A DNA stretch of 64,000 nucleotides from Echria macrotheca (GCA_030411725.1 MU839835.1:558001-622000), one strand, 5' to 3'; positions 1 to 12,526 are shown, counted from the first letter of the stretch. Made by a program: numbers and translations. Notes: generated by a model from the letters alone, not told the origin.

Positions 1-554
1 ATGTTTGCATAGTGTTGTTTTGTGTACACAGTTCCTCGGCAGATGGTTACAGAGCCAAGGAGGTTCAGGTCTCTGGTTTCCCTATCTAGTAAAGAAATGG
101 CCAATGAGATTTTCTGTCCGCAGAGTTAAGGCTACCGTAGGAGACAGCTTCAAGAATGCAGTTCACAGGTCTCTTCGATGTACTGTGGTAGTGTCATCCG
201 GATGTAATAAATAGCCCGCCACTGTACAGCGAAGCCTGAAGTTGACACCTCTTCTTCCCAAGGGATCTTTGTCAGTGATGCAACTTTTATTCACGACACA
301 GATGAAAACAAGAAATGCGAACCGTAAGCCTATGAAAAATGAGTGAATAAGATAAACCCAGGCCCCGATTCGCCGCTCCGATATCCGGCCCGCCACTGAC
401 CTGCCACTCCACCGGGCCGGCAGGGAGCTCCGATCGGTCTTTGACACTCACCAACCACAACCCAACGGCCTAACCACATCACTGCCGCTGCCGGTTCACC
501 CACCACTCACCAACACAACAGAAGAAGAAGAAGAAAGACATAAACAAAAATAAA
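1..554. other. Left-edge intergenic sequence
   Basis: No coding region I can support. The only open frames are short (69 and 94 codons) with no recognisable motif. The last 100 bases are CA- and A-rich and lead into the start of the DUF952 gene, so they probably hold its promoter and 5' UTR. Confidence 0.5.
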
Positions 555-1337
555 ATGACATCTCCCCGCCCAGAATTCATCTACAAAATAACAGAGGACG
601 AACCACCGTCGCCCATCCCCGAGGTCTACCCTCCTTCAGAGTTGGATCAAAAGGATGGGTTTGTTCATCTCAGTACTGCGACACAGGTATATCCCCTTTT
701 TTCATCCCCCCTTTACACATTAAAACAAGAGGACGCCTTTCCTAAGCCCCTAAATTTTCGAGGCCCCAAACATCCCCCTTCCTTTTCTCTACCCTTCCTT
801 TTCTCTACCCTTCCTTTTCTCCACGCTCCAACAAAAACCCAACATCCCCCCCCTCCCCCCCTCCTCTTCAGACACAGACACACACGCACACACCTCACTA
901 TCAAAATCGACACGCACTCTACCACCACCTCATACATACACGCCACTCTACACCCAAAAACAAAACACACCCACACACCACCTCATACACACACCACCCT
1001 ACCAAGAAACAAAACAAACCAAACCACAAGACACCACACCACACCACACTACACAACATTAAAACAAAATAATAATAAAAATATAAAAAAGATCCCAAAA
1101 ACAGCATCCCTCTTCTTCACCCAAACCAAAAAAATATACCTCCTCAAACTCCGCGTCTCCGCCCTCGACCCATCCAAAATAAAATGGGACGAAGTTCCCG
1201 GCACGAACGGGGGGTGTCCACATCTTTATGGCGTGTTTGGTCGGGACCAGGTCGTTTCGGTTATCGGGGTTAAGAGGGGGGAGGGGGAGGGGTGGGAGGG
1301 TGTTCTTTTGAGGGAATGTGAGGGGTGGCTTGTTTGA
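555..1337 (+). CDS. DUF952 family protein, two exons
   Basis: Exons are 555-686 and 1092-1337, giving 125 residues, close to the family's usual 110-120. Exon 1 carries the family's opening strand (FIYKI) and the DGFVHLSTATQ motif. Exon 2 resumes with a TASLFF segment, then LLKLRVSALDPSKIKWDEVP and the CPHLYG motif, which is the family order. The intron (GT at 687, AG at 1090-1091) is 405 nt, CA-rich, a multiple of three and free of stop codons, so the frame stays open from 555 to 1337. The unspliced reading would insert 135 low-complexity residues into the middle of the fold and is very unlikely to be the real protein. DUF952 proteins are small and often resemble glutathione S-transferase-related or ADP-ribosyltransferase-like folds in annotations, but their biochemical role is not established. 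Confidence 0.8.
   Translation: MTSPRPEFIYKITEDEPPSPIPEVYPPSELDQKDGFVHLSTATQVYPLFSSPLYTLKQEDAFPKPLNFRGPKHPPSFSLPFLFSTLPFLHAPTKTQHPPPPPLLFRHRHTRTHLTIKIDTHSTTTSYIHATLHPKTKHTHTPPHTHTTLPRNKTNQTTRHHTTPHYTTLKQNNNKNIKKIPKTASLFFTQTKKIYLLKLRVSALDPSKIKWDEVPGTNGGCPHLYGVFGRDQVVSVIGVKRGEGEGWEGVLLRECEGWLV
687..1091 (+). repeat. CA-rich low-complexity intron
   Basis: The intron of the DUF952 gene consists largely of C/A-rich simple sequence: ACAC and CCCC runs around 840-1060, then an A-rich tract before the acceptor. It has no in-frame stop in the host frame. Confidence 0.7.
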
Positions 1338-2393
1338 TTTTTGGTATGTTGTTGTGTTGTGTTGTTTTGTTGTTTATGTGGTTTAGGTGGTTTATTTGGT
1401 TACGTGTGTACCTGTCTACCTACCTAGGTAAGGTGGGATGCATGGATGGGTGATGGGGTGATGGGGTGATGGGCGATGGGCGCATGGGTGAATGGATGGG
1501 CGGATGGATGATGAATGGATGGGTGATTTCCGCGGTGATGCTGTGGTGTCCTGCTCTGGAATCTGGAAAGTCTGGGGCTGTGCACAGTAGAGACGATAGA
1601 CTAGGTACTTAGAACTTGTGTGTCTGCGTTTAAACCGTTCCGATGCTCTCATATAGGCCATAGATCCCTCTCATAGATATACTCCTACCACTTATGTGCT
1701 ATAACCACCTAGTAGAGAGACCGCTTACCCCCTTAGGGGGTGGGATCCTTCGGCTTCTTACGGCTTAAGGCAAATAATAGGTAGATATACTCCCAACTCT
1801 CGCAGTGCTTAAAGTGAGTCTCTGTTCTCTTGTTCTGCACTGAGGTACGGTTTAAGTAAGCTGGGATTGAGGGTCTGACGGCCACTCTCCCGGCGTCAAG
1901 GCCAGGCCGTTTTGAAGAGGCATAAAGCAGCCGGTTGTTCAATCCAAATCAAACTCCATTGATAACACGGAACCGGGATCAGGTGGGGTGTTGAAAGCGT
2001 CTGTATCTACCGGTCCGTAATCCGTACACTGCGTTTCTGTCTATATCAAGGCAATATCGGGCCATTGACGGCAATAATAGCTCCTCATCCAAGTGTGGAT
2101 ATATCTTCTGTATAGCATCGTTCTGGACACGCAGTTTCTACACTGGGATTAGACTGTTGGTTGCCGGAGAGTACTCACAGGAAGAGTAAAGATGAGATCT
2201 GTTCGTAGCAAGTCTTCACGTCGCCATAGCTTCAGACAAATCATAGAGCATGCTTATTCCCACAATATATCTACATCTTGCCGCTGTCACTAAACGCCTG
2301 AGCAGTCATGCCATGCCGGCTGGCTACGCTGAATCTCGACTAGCTGCTTGCTCCCAAAACACCCATTCTCATGTCTCTTCTCCATAGGTCGCA
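1338..2393. other. Intergenic spacer between convergent genes
   Basis: Lies between the 3' ends of the DUF952 gene (+) and NUP85 (-). It holds a degenerate G-rich tetranucleotide repeat (about 1436-1530), a CTACCTACCTAGGTA string at 1416-1430, and AT-richer unique sequence. No supported gene. Confidence 0.6.
1436..1530. repeat. GATG/GGTG simple repeat
   Basis: Degenerate tandem array of GGGTGAT, GGGCGAT and GGATGGAT units, strongly G-rich on the + strand. It is probably a microsatellite in the 3' flank of the DUF952 gene. Confidence 0.8.
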
Positions 2394-5300
2394 TCACCAC
2401 ATCGCCCCATCCGCCTCAGCAAGCCACAAAGCCGCCAAATCCTTCGCCAACCCCAACCGCAACCTTCTCATCACATCCTCCCCGCTCGTCCGCGCCGACA
2501 TCTCCCTCCGCCAGTCCCATCCTCGTCGGATATTCTTCCCCCCACCGGCACTCAAAGACTTCTGCAGCTGGCTCGCCATCATCGAGCTCCCGCCCAACAC
2601 ATAACTCCCCGACAGACTGCTGGTGCTCTTGAGCAAATCCGCCGGCGTCGAGCCCTTCAGCCCCGACGCGGCCGCCAGCACGACTTGCAAAAACTCCTCA
2701 CACGCGTTGTACACCCGGCTGCCGACCGCCTGCAGATCCTCAATCGCCTTGAGCATGACGTCGATTTGCTGCAGCGTAATCGCCGGCTCCGCGTGCTTGC
2801 CAAAGTGCACATTCGTATTCTCCGGGTCCGTCACGAACGCCGTCGCCTCGCCTAGCAGCGCGAGCAGGAAATCCTCGCTGACGATACCGTCGCGCGTCTG
2901 GTCGTACAGTCCTCCCCGAATATTGTCGTCGGAGCTGGCAATCACGCTCACCAGGGCCGTGGCTGCTTGCTGGCGCGCTGAGGGCAGAGAACTATTCTCG
3001 CCGTCCCGGATATCGTAAAACTGTCGCAGCGAGGCATACCCGCTGAGCATCTTCCCCAGAAGTTCGGCCGCCTCGAGGTCCTGCTTGGCACACTGCTCCA
3101 GTGTCTTGTTACGGTCCGTGAGCAGGCGGTACAGGTGGTCGTCGAGCTCGTTGGCTGGAGGATACGCGGTCGATTGCACCAGCGAATAGGATATAAGTAG
3201 GTTCATGACCTCGCAGACCTTGTGCGGTCGGTGTGCCAGGGCAAAATACCACATGGCCTCTCCGTACCGATGCGAATCCCGCTTCAGGATCTCGCCATAT
3301 GTCTGTCATCGTCAGTGCTGTCCATACCAGTCCATCAGGGTGCTTACCTCAACCGTTTCCTCCGCATACGGAATCATCCCCAAGCCGTTGAGCAGAGACC
3401 ACACCTTGTCCACCGTGGCGCTCGAATCAACTTGCAATCCATCGAGAAGCTGTCGTACCAACGTGCCCACCATCTCCTCGGACCGTTCGGGCGAATCCAT
3501 GCGGCCAAGCACATTGATGGCCAGATCCCATCCGTCCTTGGCCAAACCAGATTGATCCTGTTCCGAGCTGAGCTCCTCGTAGTTGGCCAGCGCGAGAGCG
3601 TACTGCACAAGTGTGCTATCCTTGATGCCGTCCACCTCATCGGGCGAACCGGGATCCATACCGAGAACCTCCAGGTCGTCCATATCGAGATCCTCCAATC
3701 CAAAAACGCCCGACGGTTGATGTGGCGGGAGCCATTTCCCGAGCGACGCAATCTCGGCCACGGCCGATGCAATAGGCAGCGACCAGCCGCGAAGAATGCC
3801 AATGACTGCCTTGACGTTGTCCTCAAACACGCACGCCAGACCGACTTCAAGAGGGCTCTTAGCATTATAATGAAAGTCGGATTCAAGCGTCGCATGAAAC
3901 GCCCGGGCAAGTCGGTCGAGATACGCTTCGGCGTCCACGGCACTCTGCGAAGCCAGCACCAGCGCTCGTGATTGCGATAGTGACCGCGAGTGATTTCTGT
4001 CGGCGCCCTTCTCGTCCCACCAACCAAACAACCCAATCGTCGCCTCGCACCAGTCCTGAGCGGCACCCATGATGGCTGCCTGCGATCCCAGCACAATGTC
4101 GAACACGACGTTGAGGTTTTCGTAGATATCCCACGGCACCTGGCTCTCGGCGCGTCGAGCAAGAGCCGCAATCGTCGATCGGCTGCGGGATGAGGCCCCA
4201 GGAGAATCCGCCAGCGCGTTGTCCTTACCCTCGGCAAACCGGCGCAGATGTTCCAGCGCGCCCTGTGCTTTCACGCGAAAGAGAGTCCAGTCACTACTCC
4301 ATATCTCCCAGTTATCTTCGTAGCCGGGGCAGCTCTCGAGCATGGTGATGGTATCCGTGACCGCGCGCTGGACGTTCTCCAGCGCCTGGCCAGAATAAGC
4401 ATAGTCACCGCGCTGACTCCGTCGTACATGCCCCCAGCCCGCTTTATGCAGCAGCGTCACAGCATCCCCGACCAAGCCGCGGAGGAGCGCAATGAACACA
4501 GACTCCCAGAACAAGCCATGACACGCTGGACTGGGTTTGTGTCGAAGCACATCGTTGATCTGACTGGAGTAGAGGTTATGGTGCCGATTCAGCCATGCAA
4601 ACAGCGTCTCGGTGAGCGGCGCCGGCTTGAGTTCGCCGTCGTCGTCGTAGCGGCTGTGGTGCACCTGTAGCGCAAGGGTGGCGAGATAGTTTGCCTTTTC
4701 GAACGGCGACGCATGCGGCCCGGGGCCGATCTCGGCCGAATGCTCCTCCTCGGGCTGCGGCAGTTTCTCCACGTAGCCCTGCCACAGCTTCGCCAGTCGG
4801 CCAGACACAGTCGCCAGCGTATCCTCGAGCTTGTCCTCAGCTTCCTCCTCGCCCACGCCATCATCGTAGAGCCGGGTGATCATGGCCTCGGTTCCGAGGA
4901 TGACCTGAGGCGCCTCCGTCAGTTCGGCCGTGCCCATCTGCGTGTAGACATCCTTTGCGAGTGCCGCAACCTTGTGCTCCCGTCTCCGTGCCGCGCCAAC
5001 ATTCATCGCTGTTGCCCGAAAAATATCCTCGGCCTCGCGTCGCACGCGTTCTGTCGCCGCCGGCGTGTTGAGCATCATCAGATCCGACTCGTCGCCGATC
5101 CCAGCCCCTCTAAGGCCTTGCGGTGGCCGAGTGTCCATGTCGAGCCACATATCAGCATCGTAGTCGTCTCTCCTCTCCTCGGTGATGTCCTCCTCGGTGT
5201 CTTCCTCATCTTCATCGCCCTCCTCGTAGGTATCGTCAAACGGGACGGTAAACGACCCCGCTGGTCTCCCCCCACGCTGTTCTTCTTCCTCCTCCTCATC

Positions 5301-5735
5301 TTCCTCCTCCTCCTCCTCATCCACCACCACCGACTGACTCAACCCCGACGGCCGTCCCACACCCTTCCCCCGAATCGATCGTCCGAGCGGGGCATTCTTG
5401 CGCTCAGCACCCCCACCGACAGAGAACAACTTGCGCTCGCCCGAGCCGGGAAACATACCACCGCCAGCCGATCCAGACGGAAACGTAGCTTGTTTGCCAG
5501 AGCCGGTGGTCATGCCGCGCATGATGGAGCTGCCTAGGAACGAATCGGACGGTGCGCCGGCTGGAGTAAAACTTCCGACCGACGAGGGCGGCGGGCCGGC
5601 GGGCGTGGTCGAGGGTTCGTTTCCAAAGGCAAAGACGTTGTAGCTGGTGCGGCCTCCGGCGGCGCTTCCGCGCGAGCTTCTATCGGGCGTGGAAGGCGGG
5701 GAGGAACCACCAGGCACCTGGAACCGGCCAGACAT
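2394..5735 (-). CDS. NUP85: Nucleoporin Nup85, Y-complex (Nup84/107 complex) scaffold subunit
   Basis: Exon 1 is 5735-3348 and exon 2 is 3302-2394, separated by a 45-nt intron (GTAAGC...CAG). The product is 1098 residues. The start chosen is the ATG at 5735 (MSGRFQVPGG); an in-frame ATG further upstream would only add a low-complexity leader. The first ~330 residues are disordered (SFTPAGAP and FLGSS motifs, then a run of Glu/Asp near 5270-5330). The rest is alpha-helical and matches fungal Nup85 (Pfam Nup85 family), including the segment around QAAIMGAAQDWCEATIGLFG and the C-terminal RYGEAMWYFALAHRP / VMNLLISYSLVQST region. Filamentous-fungal Nup85 is longer than the 744-residue yeast protein, as here. 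Nup85 joins the short arm of the Y-complex, binding Seh1, and builds the nuclear pore coat rings. It is transcribed in the same direction as the BOI2 gene upstream. Confidence 0.88.
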
Positions 5736-6198
5736 GGTTGCTGTTTTTTTTTCTTTCCGTCGTTGAGTGTATTTCTGGCGCAATTGACGTTTTTCGTCGG
5801 CCGTCTCAATCACGGTTGAGAGTTGGTGTGGTGTTGGTCGCAGCTTGGGAGCTCCAACAGGCAGGAAGGAGCTTGATCCGGGTTGGTTGCTCTGGAAGCA
5901 CAGACGACGCGACTTTTTTTCTGGGGAGCGCGACGCGGGAACTTCCGTGCCCCTCCTGGAGAACCGCCCCGGACCACCTCCCCCCCTCCCCACCTCAGCT
6001 CACACTCCACCACTTCTGTAATTCATCTCAAAATAATTCACCAAGGTTGTCCATTCAAGTACTACTAGCTGAATATCAATACGCCGGCCCAATGCCTCGT
6101 CTCTCCTCCGCGTACATCACACATTATGAACTGCTATGGTAATCACAAAGGAAATATGTTGCGCTGGCAGTGTGGGTATCGACCCAAACGCAGCCACG
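5736..6198. other. NUP85 promoter / BOI2 3' flank
   Basis: Spacer of about 460 bp between tandem minus-strand genes. The part nearest 5735 is open in the NUP85 frame but low in complexity and probably 5' UTR. No separate gene is seen. Confidence 0.6.
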
Positions 6199-9100
6199 TC
6201 AAGCACTCTGAGGCAGCGAGATATCCTTGTCCGGCCCAAAGCTGAACCCTCTGGATACCTGGTGGAGGCCCATCTTCTCCAGCCCCGAAACCCCGCTGTC
6301 CGTCTCCCCGTACACTATTCCCAGCCCACCCGATTCCTTCTTCTCCGACGACCCCTTTTCGGCCGTATTGTCGTCCATTGTCTCATCCAGATTCATCAGC
6401 GCTGGTGGTCGGTGGCGCATCTGCCTCGCCTTGGCAAGCGAAATCGTCTTTTGCTGGTATGTCGTCGTGATGGCTTGCGTATCATCGCGGTCAATAGTCG
6501 CCTTCATGAGCGCCGCCATCCACAGTCTGCCTTGCTTGATATTTGGCACCGCAAAGTAGTGCACCGTCGGCTTGGTAAAGTTGACGGCTCGCGATAGGCC
6601 CGCCCGGGGCGGCACCAGCTTGAAGATGAAGATGGAATCCGACTCCTTGATCGGGTCGCGTTCCGCCTCGGTGGCGGCGAGCGTAGGCACGTTGCTTCCA
6701 GCAGGCACCGCCGGGCTGCTTCCGGCTCCCGTCAGCGTCGCGTGGAGGCCCGTCAGGCGCTCATTGTCGGCTGGGAGAACTCGGTGGAACGAAATGTCGA
6801 TAAGACCTCGCTCTTGGTCGTCATCCTCCGAATAGTAATATGCCAATCGTCTGCCCTTGAGCACAAAGAGCCGAGGCTTCCATGTCGTCATCAGGTTGGC
6901 GCTCCGTTTCTTCATCCACCCACTGTAGTCTGCATCCACCATAGCTTCTCGTGGCGTAATCTTCTGCAGGCCGCGCGTGTACGCGCTCGTCTCCTTCTTA
7001 GTCTTCTTTTTGCTGCTGCGGCTAGCCGCGGTCGTCGCCGTGCTCGGGCTCTTGGCGGCGTCCGGAGAATCAAGCTCGAAGCTCGGGCCGACTGATGGGG
7101 TGCTCGATCCGGTGCGAGAGGGCGAATAAACAGGTGAGTCCTTCAGCGGCGAATCAATGGGCGAGGCAACCATCTTGGCTCGCTCCGTGCCTGTGACGGC
7201 CTCCGAAGCCGCCCGCAGTCCAAAGCCGTTCCGCAGTACCATGTTCACGTTGAAGTCGGGGTGGTTGACCTGGCTCAGCCGTTTCATGGCCGAAGCGGCC
7301 TTGGGCGACTTTCCCTGGTCGGTAGACTCGTCCAGTCGGGTGACAGTTGGCGGCGTGGCGTCCTTGGAAACGGGCACCGGCCGGATTGATTCCACAGTGA
7401 CGTTGGATGCGGTCCGTCTGTTGCTCAATCCATAATACCGCTGAGCGGCAGGGGACACCGGGTTGGCGGAATCTCGCACTGAATCGACGCTCCCGAACCT
7501 AGAGTGCCGGGAGAGAGCAGTCGCACTTCTAACACGCTGCTCGTCTGCGTAGCTCGTTTTGGGGGACCCCGGGCCCGTGCTGTCACGCTTCCGCAGGACG
7601 TTTCGCCGCCGCGAGTCAGCATCTGTGCCAGAGAAATAGCCCCGCTCCAGGTCTGCGACCGAATCCTGTAGCGCATGTTCTTGACTCATAGCTTCCTGAA
7701 TTCCTGCCGACGATTGAGGACGCTGCACGTAGGCAGTGGCGCTTCCGAGCGTCCAATTCCTGTCGAAGGATGGCTGCTTCTTGTGGACAACTTCCTGCTG
7801 CTGTGGAAACGAACCGCTGGACATCAGCTTTGGCGTCGGGCCTGTTGTGGTGATTGCGGGCGACGTTACACGGAAATCCGTCGACGAGTGGCGGCGAGAG
7901 TGGTGCAAATCTCGGATCGAAGCGGCCGAAGGCCGTTTGTCGTGGAACGTGCATGTTGGGCTGTCGACGAGGGGGGAAATCGGCGAGACGGGCATGGCTG
8001 GCTCCATTTTGGGTGTCTGCGACAGTCGTTTTGTTTGGAGAGACAATGCCCGGTTCTCCGTCGGTGTGAATGCTCGGTTCGAGCTGGTCATCGTGTTTGT
8101 TCGGCTCCTGCCCTTCACCTCCGACCCAGCCTCGCTGCCATAAGTCTGCGTGGTTCTCCGACCGAGCCCGCTGACCTCGTCCTGAAGACTCTTAATCTTC
8201 TGCCACGTTTTCAGCCTTCGCCCCACCGATCCCAGATCGAACGCCTTGATGAACAGCGATGTTTGGTCCATTCCGAGAAGCACCTCCCCTGTGATCTCCT
8301 GGTCCCGGAACACCTCGCAGTGGTGTTTTTCGACGCCAACCGTGAACAAATACTCGGCAACCTGGTCAGCGGACCACGACTCGACCTCGATACGAGAGTG
8401 CGCTCCTTCCTCCTCCTCGTCCGTCTCTTCGCCCTGGATATACGAGATTCGATGGTCTATATGCGAGCTGTATTCGCTGCCCGAGTCTGTGGCGTTCCTC
8501 ATGGTTCCGTTGCCCTGCGGAGCGTGCATTTCCGACATGTGTTCCTCGATCACATTTAGCGTCTCGTGAAGCATATGACTATCCGTGCTCGAGCTCATTC
8601 TCCCAAAACCGCCCGACGCAGGAATCGAAGGTACGCTCGACGAATATGTCGGCGTCGCGAAGCTTGAAGTTGGGGATTTGAACGAGCCGACGGAACTGGT
8701 AGGCATATGCTGAGGCTCGGGTATTGGCGCAGGTTTGCTGTCTATTGGAGTAGTGGTGGCCGACGCATTTTGTTCGTTGACGACCTCTGCGAGAGGAGCT
8801 AGGCTTGGGGGTTTCTTGGGCGTCGACGACGTCGGCGTGCCTGACATGACAGGTTTCGGCGCTGGTCTCGTATATACTATAGCACATCAGCATCTGACAC
8901 TGCTTGGCTCATTGTAGCCCATACCTTCGGGGAAGAGACCGCTATTCCCATTGACCAAGTGCTTGCCCAAGAACCATCCATCCCCAAACTCGTCATCGCG
9001 TTCGATCAGTTCCACTCGGTCGCCTTTCGCTAGGCTCAGTTCGTCGGAGCTACGGGCTTGGAAGTCGTCTAAAGTATGGATCAGTACCGGGTCAGGCTAA

Positions 9101-9203
9101 TCCAGCGATCGCGCCTGTCGTTGCCACGGCGCCTCGGGGAGCACTCACGTATCACAACCAAGATGTCGCCCACATCGGGCTTGATGGAATTTGGCGCCGC
9201 CAT
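6199..9203 (-). CDS. BOI2: Boi1/Boi2/Pob1-type polarity protein (SH3-SAM-PH)
   Basis: Three exons, 9203-9149, 9068-8925 and 8876-6199, give 958 residues. The two small 5' exons encode an SH3 domain (about residues 18-70: DFQARSSDELSLAKGD, then DGWFLGKH and GLFPEVY), and the phases join exactly. A SAM domain follows at about 231-300 (VESWSADQVAEYLFTVGVEK). A PH domain sits at about 717-860 (YSGWMKKRSANLMTTWKPRL, then WMAALMKATI). The linkers are Ser/Pro-rich and probably phosphorylated. SH3 + SAM + PH in this order is diagnostic of budding yeast Boi1/Boi2 and fission yeast Pob1, which sit at sites of polarised growth, bind phosphoinositides and support exocytosis and formin/Cdc42 signalling. 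The yeast proteins are 980-1040 residues and Pob1 is 871, so the length fits. Confidence 0.92.
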
Positions 9204-10987
9204 CGCGTCTTCGGCGGCGGCTCAATCCAGTGCAGTCGCCAAGCTAGAAATGATGGGATCAATGTAGCTCACGAAATCGGTCGTCGAGGTCTTGCCGTGC
9301 TGGGCGGGACACGACGGGAGGGGCTGGCCGGGTTAATGGGGAGAACACGGGCCCGACGAAATTCGTGGGACTGTGTCGAATGCCGGCCGCTGATTCGTCT
9401 GGTGGACGATGATGAATTGCTGCTACACAGAGGTCCTTTCTCTTCCCGCAAGGACGCCTGGGCAGGTAGGATGGGGACAGCGTCGGCGCTGGATCTTGGA
9501 AGCCCACGAGACAAAAAGTAGCGACGATGTTGTCAGAGTCGGGGGGATGATGTCGGCAGGATTATTATCCTCTGCCATGAGTGGTGAAATCCAGGGCACC
9601 AACCGAGAAAAAAAAACAAGGTCTGGGCGTTGGTCGAGGCGCCGTGGGAGCCGCCGCAGGAAACGTATCCCCCAACCCGGAAGCGCGAAGCCGTCGTTTA
9701 AAAATCAGAAAGCGGAGGAGGGTGTTAGCAGCGCCTCAGCCGTTCGTGCCATTCATCTGGATGATTCGGCTGCAGACACGTTAGATCTATTCCCAGGGTC
9801 GTTGTGTCGCCCGAGGTCGCATGCAGGCTGGGGCTCCTCACAGGTCGTGGCAGGCTGGCGACGTCGAGGCCGACCGGCTGCGTGGGAGGTCGGAAGCGGG
9901 TGCTGATTGGAGAAGTAATAAACAGGCGCGGAGGTGCGTGGAATCCCGTTATTGGGTCTAACGATGGGTCGACGCCGGACGACAAGCACGACCTGGAGAT
10001 GTCGGCAATGGGAATGGCTGCGGGATGGGTGTCCGCCGTACGGATGCAGACGAGTAGTAGCTAGCGTCGTCGATGCTCTCAAGCTTGGGTTGAGGGGTGG
10101 TGTTGGTTTCGGGGTCAGTGGAGAGGGAAGATGTCAAAAGTTTCAAAGCGTCAGCGACAGCCCACCCACCGCCGGCGCTGTCACTTCCAGCCCGCAGGGA
10201 TTCACCTGCTGGTGCGCTGGATGCACGGTGCTGACTTTCGACTCCTATCAGTACATAAATAAGTGCAGCCCGGCCGCAAATCTTTTTCTTCGGAACATCA
10301 CAGACAAACGGTACAGCTGTGATGGACTGGAACGTCATATAGAGAGAATTTTTCAATGAGATGCTGTACATTCGGAGGTTTCTCTGCCGCAATGGAGCAT
10401 CGTGCCATGGTCGACGATACGAAGCGCGGACCACCTTCCATCCCACCTTCGATGGATGGCTGGGGGCGGCGCCATGGCCGCCGCTGACTTTGCAGCCGTT
10501 CGGCGCTCATCACGTCCTGTCAGTGCCGCCCCAGCCTCTCTGTCTCCAGGACACAACCTTGGAGCAGCTCGCAGTTGCTGCAGGGGGCCGACGAAGAGAA
10601 AAGCGATCGGATCCGAGATGCTGTTTTCGGCACTGACGAGGGACGACATCTGTGCTCCTTCTTACCTTTTGCCTAGGTACTTACGGAATAGTCCGGATAC
10701 AATTGTCGTCTTTCACAGTAGCTGAAAGACTGCGTTGTGATGACTTGGCTGGTCAACTCCACATCACTGCTTCCACACATTCTATCACATGGCCAATTCC
10801 CCGCAATTCAGCACGGTGGACGGGCAGCTCGCTGCTGCTGGGTCGCCGCCCTTGATTGGCCACCGGGTACCTTGACCTCGGCTTCTTTCGGTGAGCTTAC
10901 AGCTATAGCCCAAACATCGCTGTGCAACACCACTTGATGATCCCAAAATTGTTGTATTCCCAATCAAGTCGATATCAGTAGCACACA
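9204..10987. other. Intergenic region between divergent genes
   Basis: Separates the starts of BOI2 (-) and the dienoyl-CoA isomerase-like gene (+), so it should hold both promoters and 5' UTRs. Open frames up to about 165 codons occur on both strands but overlap each other and show no family motif. A CCTAGGTA string lies at 10672-10679. Confidence 0.6.
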
Positions 10988-11914
10988 ATGGGGACCTCGT
11001 ATAATTACTTCTCGGTCACAACCGCGGCCTTTGTGGCCCACGTCGAGATCAACCGGCCGTCCAAGCTCAACGCCTTCTGCGAGGCCATGTGGCTGGAGAT
11101 GAGACGGGTCTTCCAGCACCTGTCGACAGACCCCGATGTGCGGGTGGTTGTGCTCTCGGGTGCCGGAGACCGTGCCTTCACCGCAGGGCTCGACGTCCAG
11201 GAGGCCAGCCAGGGCACCGCCCTGAAGCCCGGAGAAACCGAGGACCCGGGGCGCAGGGCCATCAAGCTGAAGCGATATATCGAGGAATTCCAGGACTGCA
11301 TCACGGCCGTTGAGAAATGCGAGAAGCGTAGGTGCACCTGGCGTCTTCGCGGAACCCGGCTAACCCAGCCGCAGCCGTCATCTGTGTCCTCCATGGCATA
11401 TCGCTGGGCCTGGCCATCGATATCGCATGTACCGCGGACGTCAGGATATGCGCCAGGGACACGAGGCTCGCAGTCAAGGAGGTCGACATCGGCATGGCCG
11501 CAGATATCGGCACCCTGGCGCGCCTGCCCAAGATCGTGTCGAGCCAGTCGTGGGTCAAGGACGTGTGCCTCTCGGCGAGAGAGTTTGGTGCCTCCGAGGC
11601 GGCGGCCGTGGGCTTCGTCAGTCAGGTCCACGAGTCAAAGGCGGCCGCGCTGGACGCTACCATGAAGCTGGCAGGTCTCATCGCCTCCAAGAGCCCGATT
11701 GCCGTCCAGGGCACCAAAGAGCTGCTGAACCACGCCCGAGACCATTCGGTCGAGGACAGTACGTATTCCCCTCCTCTGGCGCTCCCAAACACTGACATTG
11801 TCAGACCTGAAATACACGGCCGTTTGGAATGGCGCGGCGCTCCAAGCGCCTGATATGATGGGTGCTCTGCTGTCTGTCAGGAGCAAGAGGAAGTCAACAT
11901 TCGAAAAGCTGTAG
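10988..11914 (+). CDS. Enoyl-CoA hydratase/isomerase family, dienoyl-CoA isomerase-like
   Basis: Exons 10988-11327, 11375-11758 and 11805-11914 give 277 residues. It has the crotonase fold signature (VAHVEINRPSKLNAF, then RAFTAGLDV). Asp129, Glu149 and Asp157 fall in IDIACTADVR and VKEVDIGMAADIGTL. Their spacing of 20 and 8 residues equals that of the three acidic active-site residues of mammalian ECH1 (rat Asp176, Glu196, Asp204), so delta3,5-delta2,4-dienoyl-CoA isomerase is the best call. This enzyme moves double bonds during beta-oxidation of unsaturated fatty acids. The C-terminus is EKL, a non-canonical variant of the SKL-type peroxisomal signal, so location is uncertain. The usual CIGGG oxyanion-hole stretch reads SLGLA. 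TFB5 faces it 290 bp downstream. Confidence 0.85.
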
Positions 11915-12204
11915 ATAGTATTTGGCAACGCTTGAAATATTACACTATGATGATGTCCTCTCATGGGGCTTGCGCCGTGGGGTTATCCGCCTTGATAGCC
12001 ACCTTGTAGGTCAATTCAACCCTACACCTTATTGGTGGCATCGTCCCGCGCTTCTCTCCATCCTTGTCCATCTTCGCCATCAATCTTTCCAATTTCAAAC
12101 GCCCTCTAAATTTTCTCAGCCTCAACCCTGTGGCCAGCCCGGAACCGGTCCCAGCTCCAGTAGTCCTTGGTGTCTGGTGCAACCGGATAATCCTCCGTTC
12201 TGTG

Positions 12205-12526
12205 TTAGTCACTATCACTCAATGAATCCGGAACCACGGTGGTCGACTTGAGTCGCTAGGCTACAGTCAGTTCGTGTTCATGTGATCAAAACTCAGCACT
12301 CACCTCATCCAGCTTCTTCTTGAGTACGGGCAACATCGACTCCTTGATCAGGAGGTGCGTTTCATCGAGATCCTCGATGATAATGTCATTGGTCCCGCTG
12401 TCGATGTGCAGGATGAGGGACTTGATGGCCGGCTCGACCGTGACGAGTACACCTAGGGTCGTCTCAGCTCAGCTCGTGGCTCGGACGCGGCAAAGTGCAC
12501 TAGTCACCTCTAATAGCTCGCACCAT
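12205..12526 (-). CDS. TFB5: TFIIH core subunit Tfb5 (TTDA/GTF2H5 homologue)
   Basis: Assembled from three small exons: 12526-12508 (19 nt), 12452-12304 and 12255-12205. They give exactly 72 residues, the length of yeast Tfb5. The protein opens MVRAIRGVLV, continues with VEPAIKSLILHID and IIEDLDETHLLIK, and ends in a short acidic tail, matching the family throughout. Tfb5 binds Tfb2 (p52) and stabilises TFIIH, needed for nucleotide excision repair and efficient transcription initiation. The third exon's acceptor was chosen at CTAG|CGACTC because it continues the family-like LKSTTVVPDS. An acceptor 5 nt upstream would give a different, shorter tail. Confidence 0.87.
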
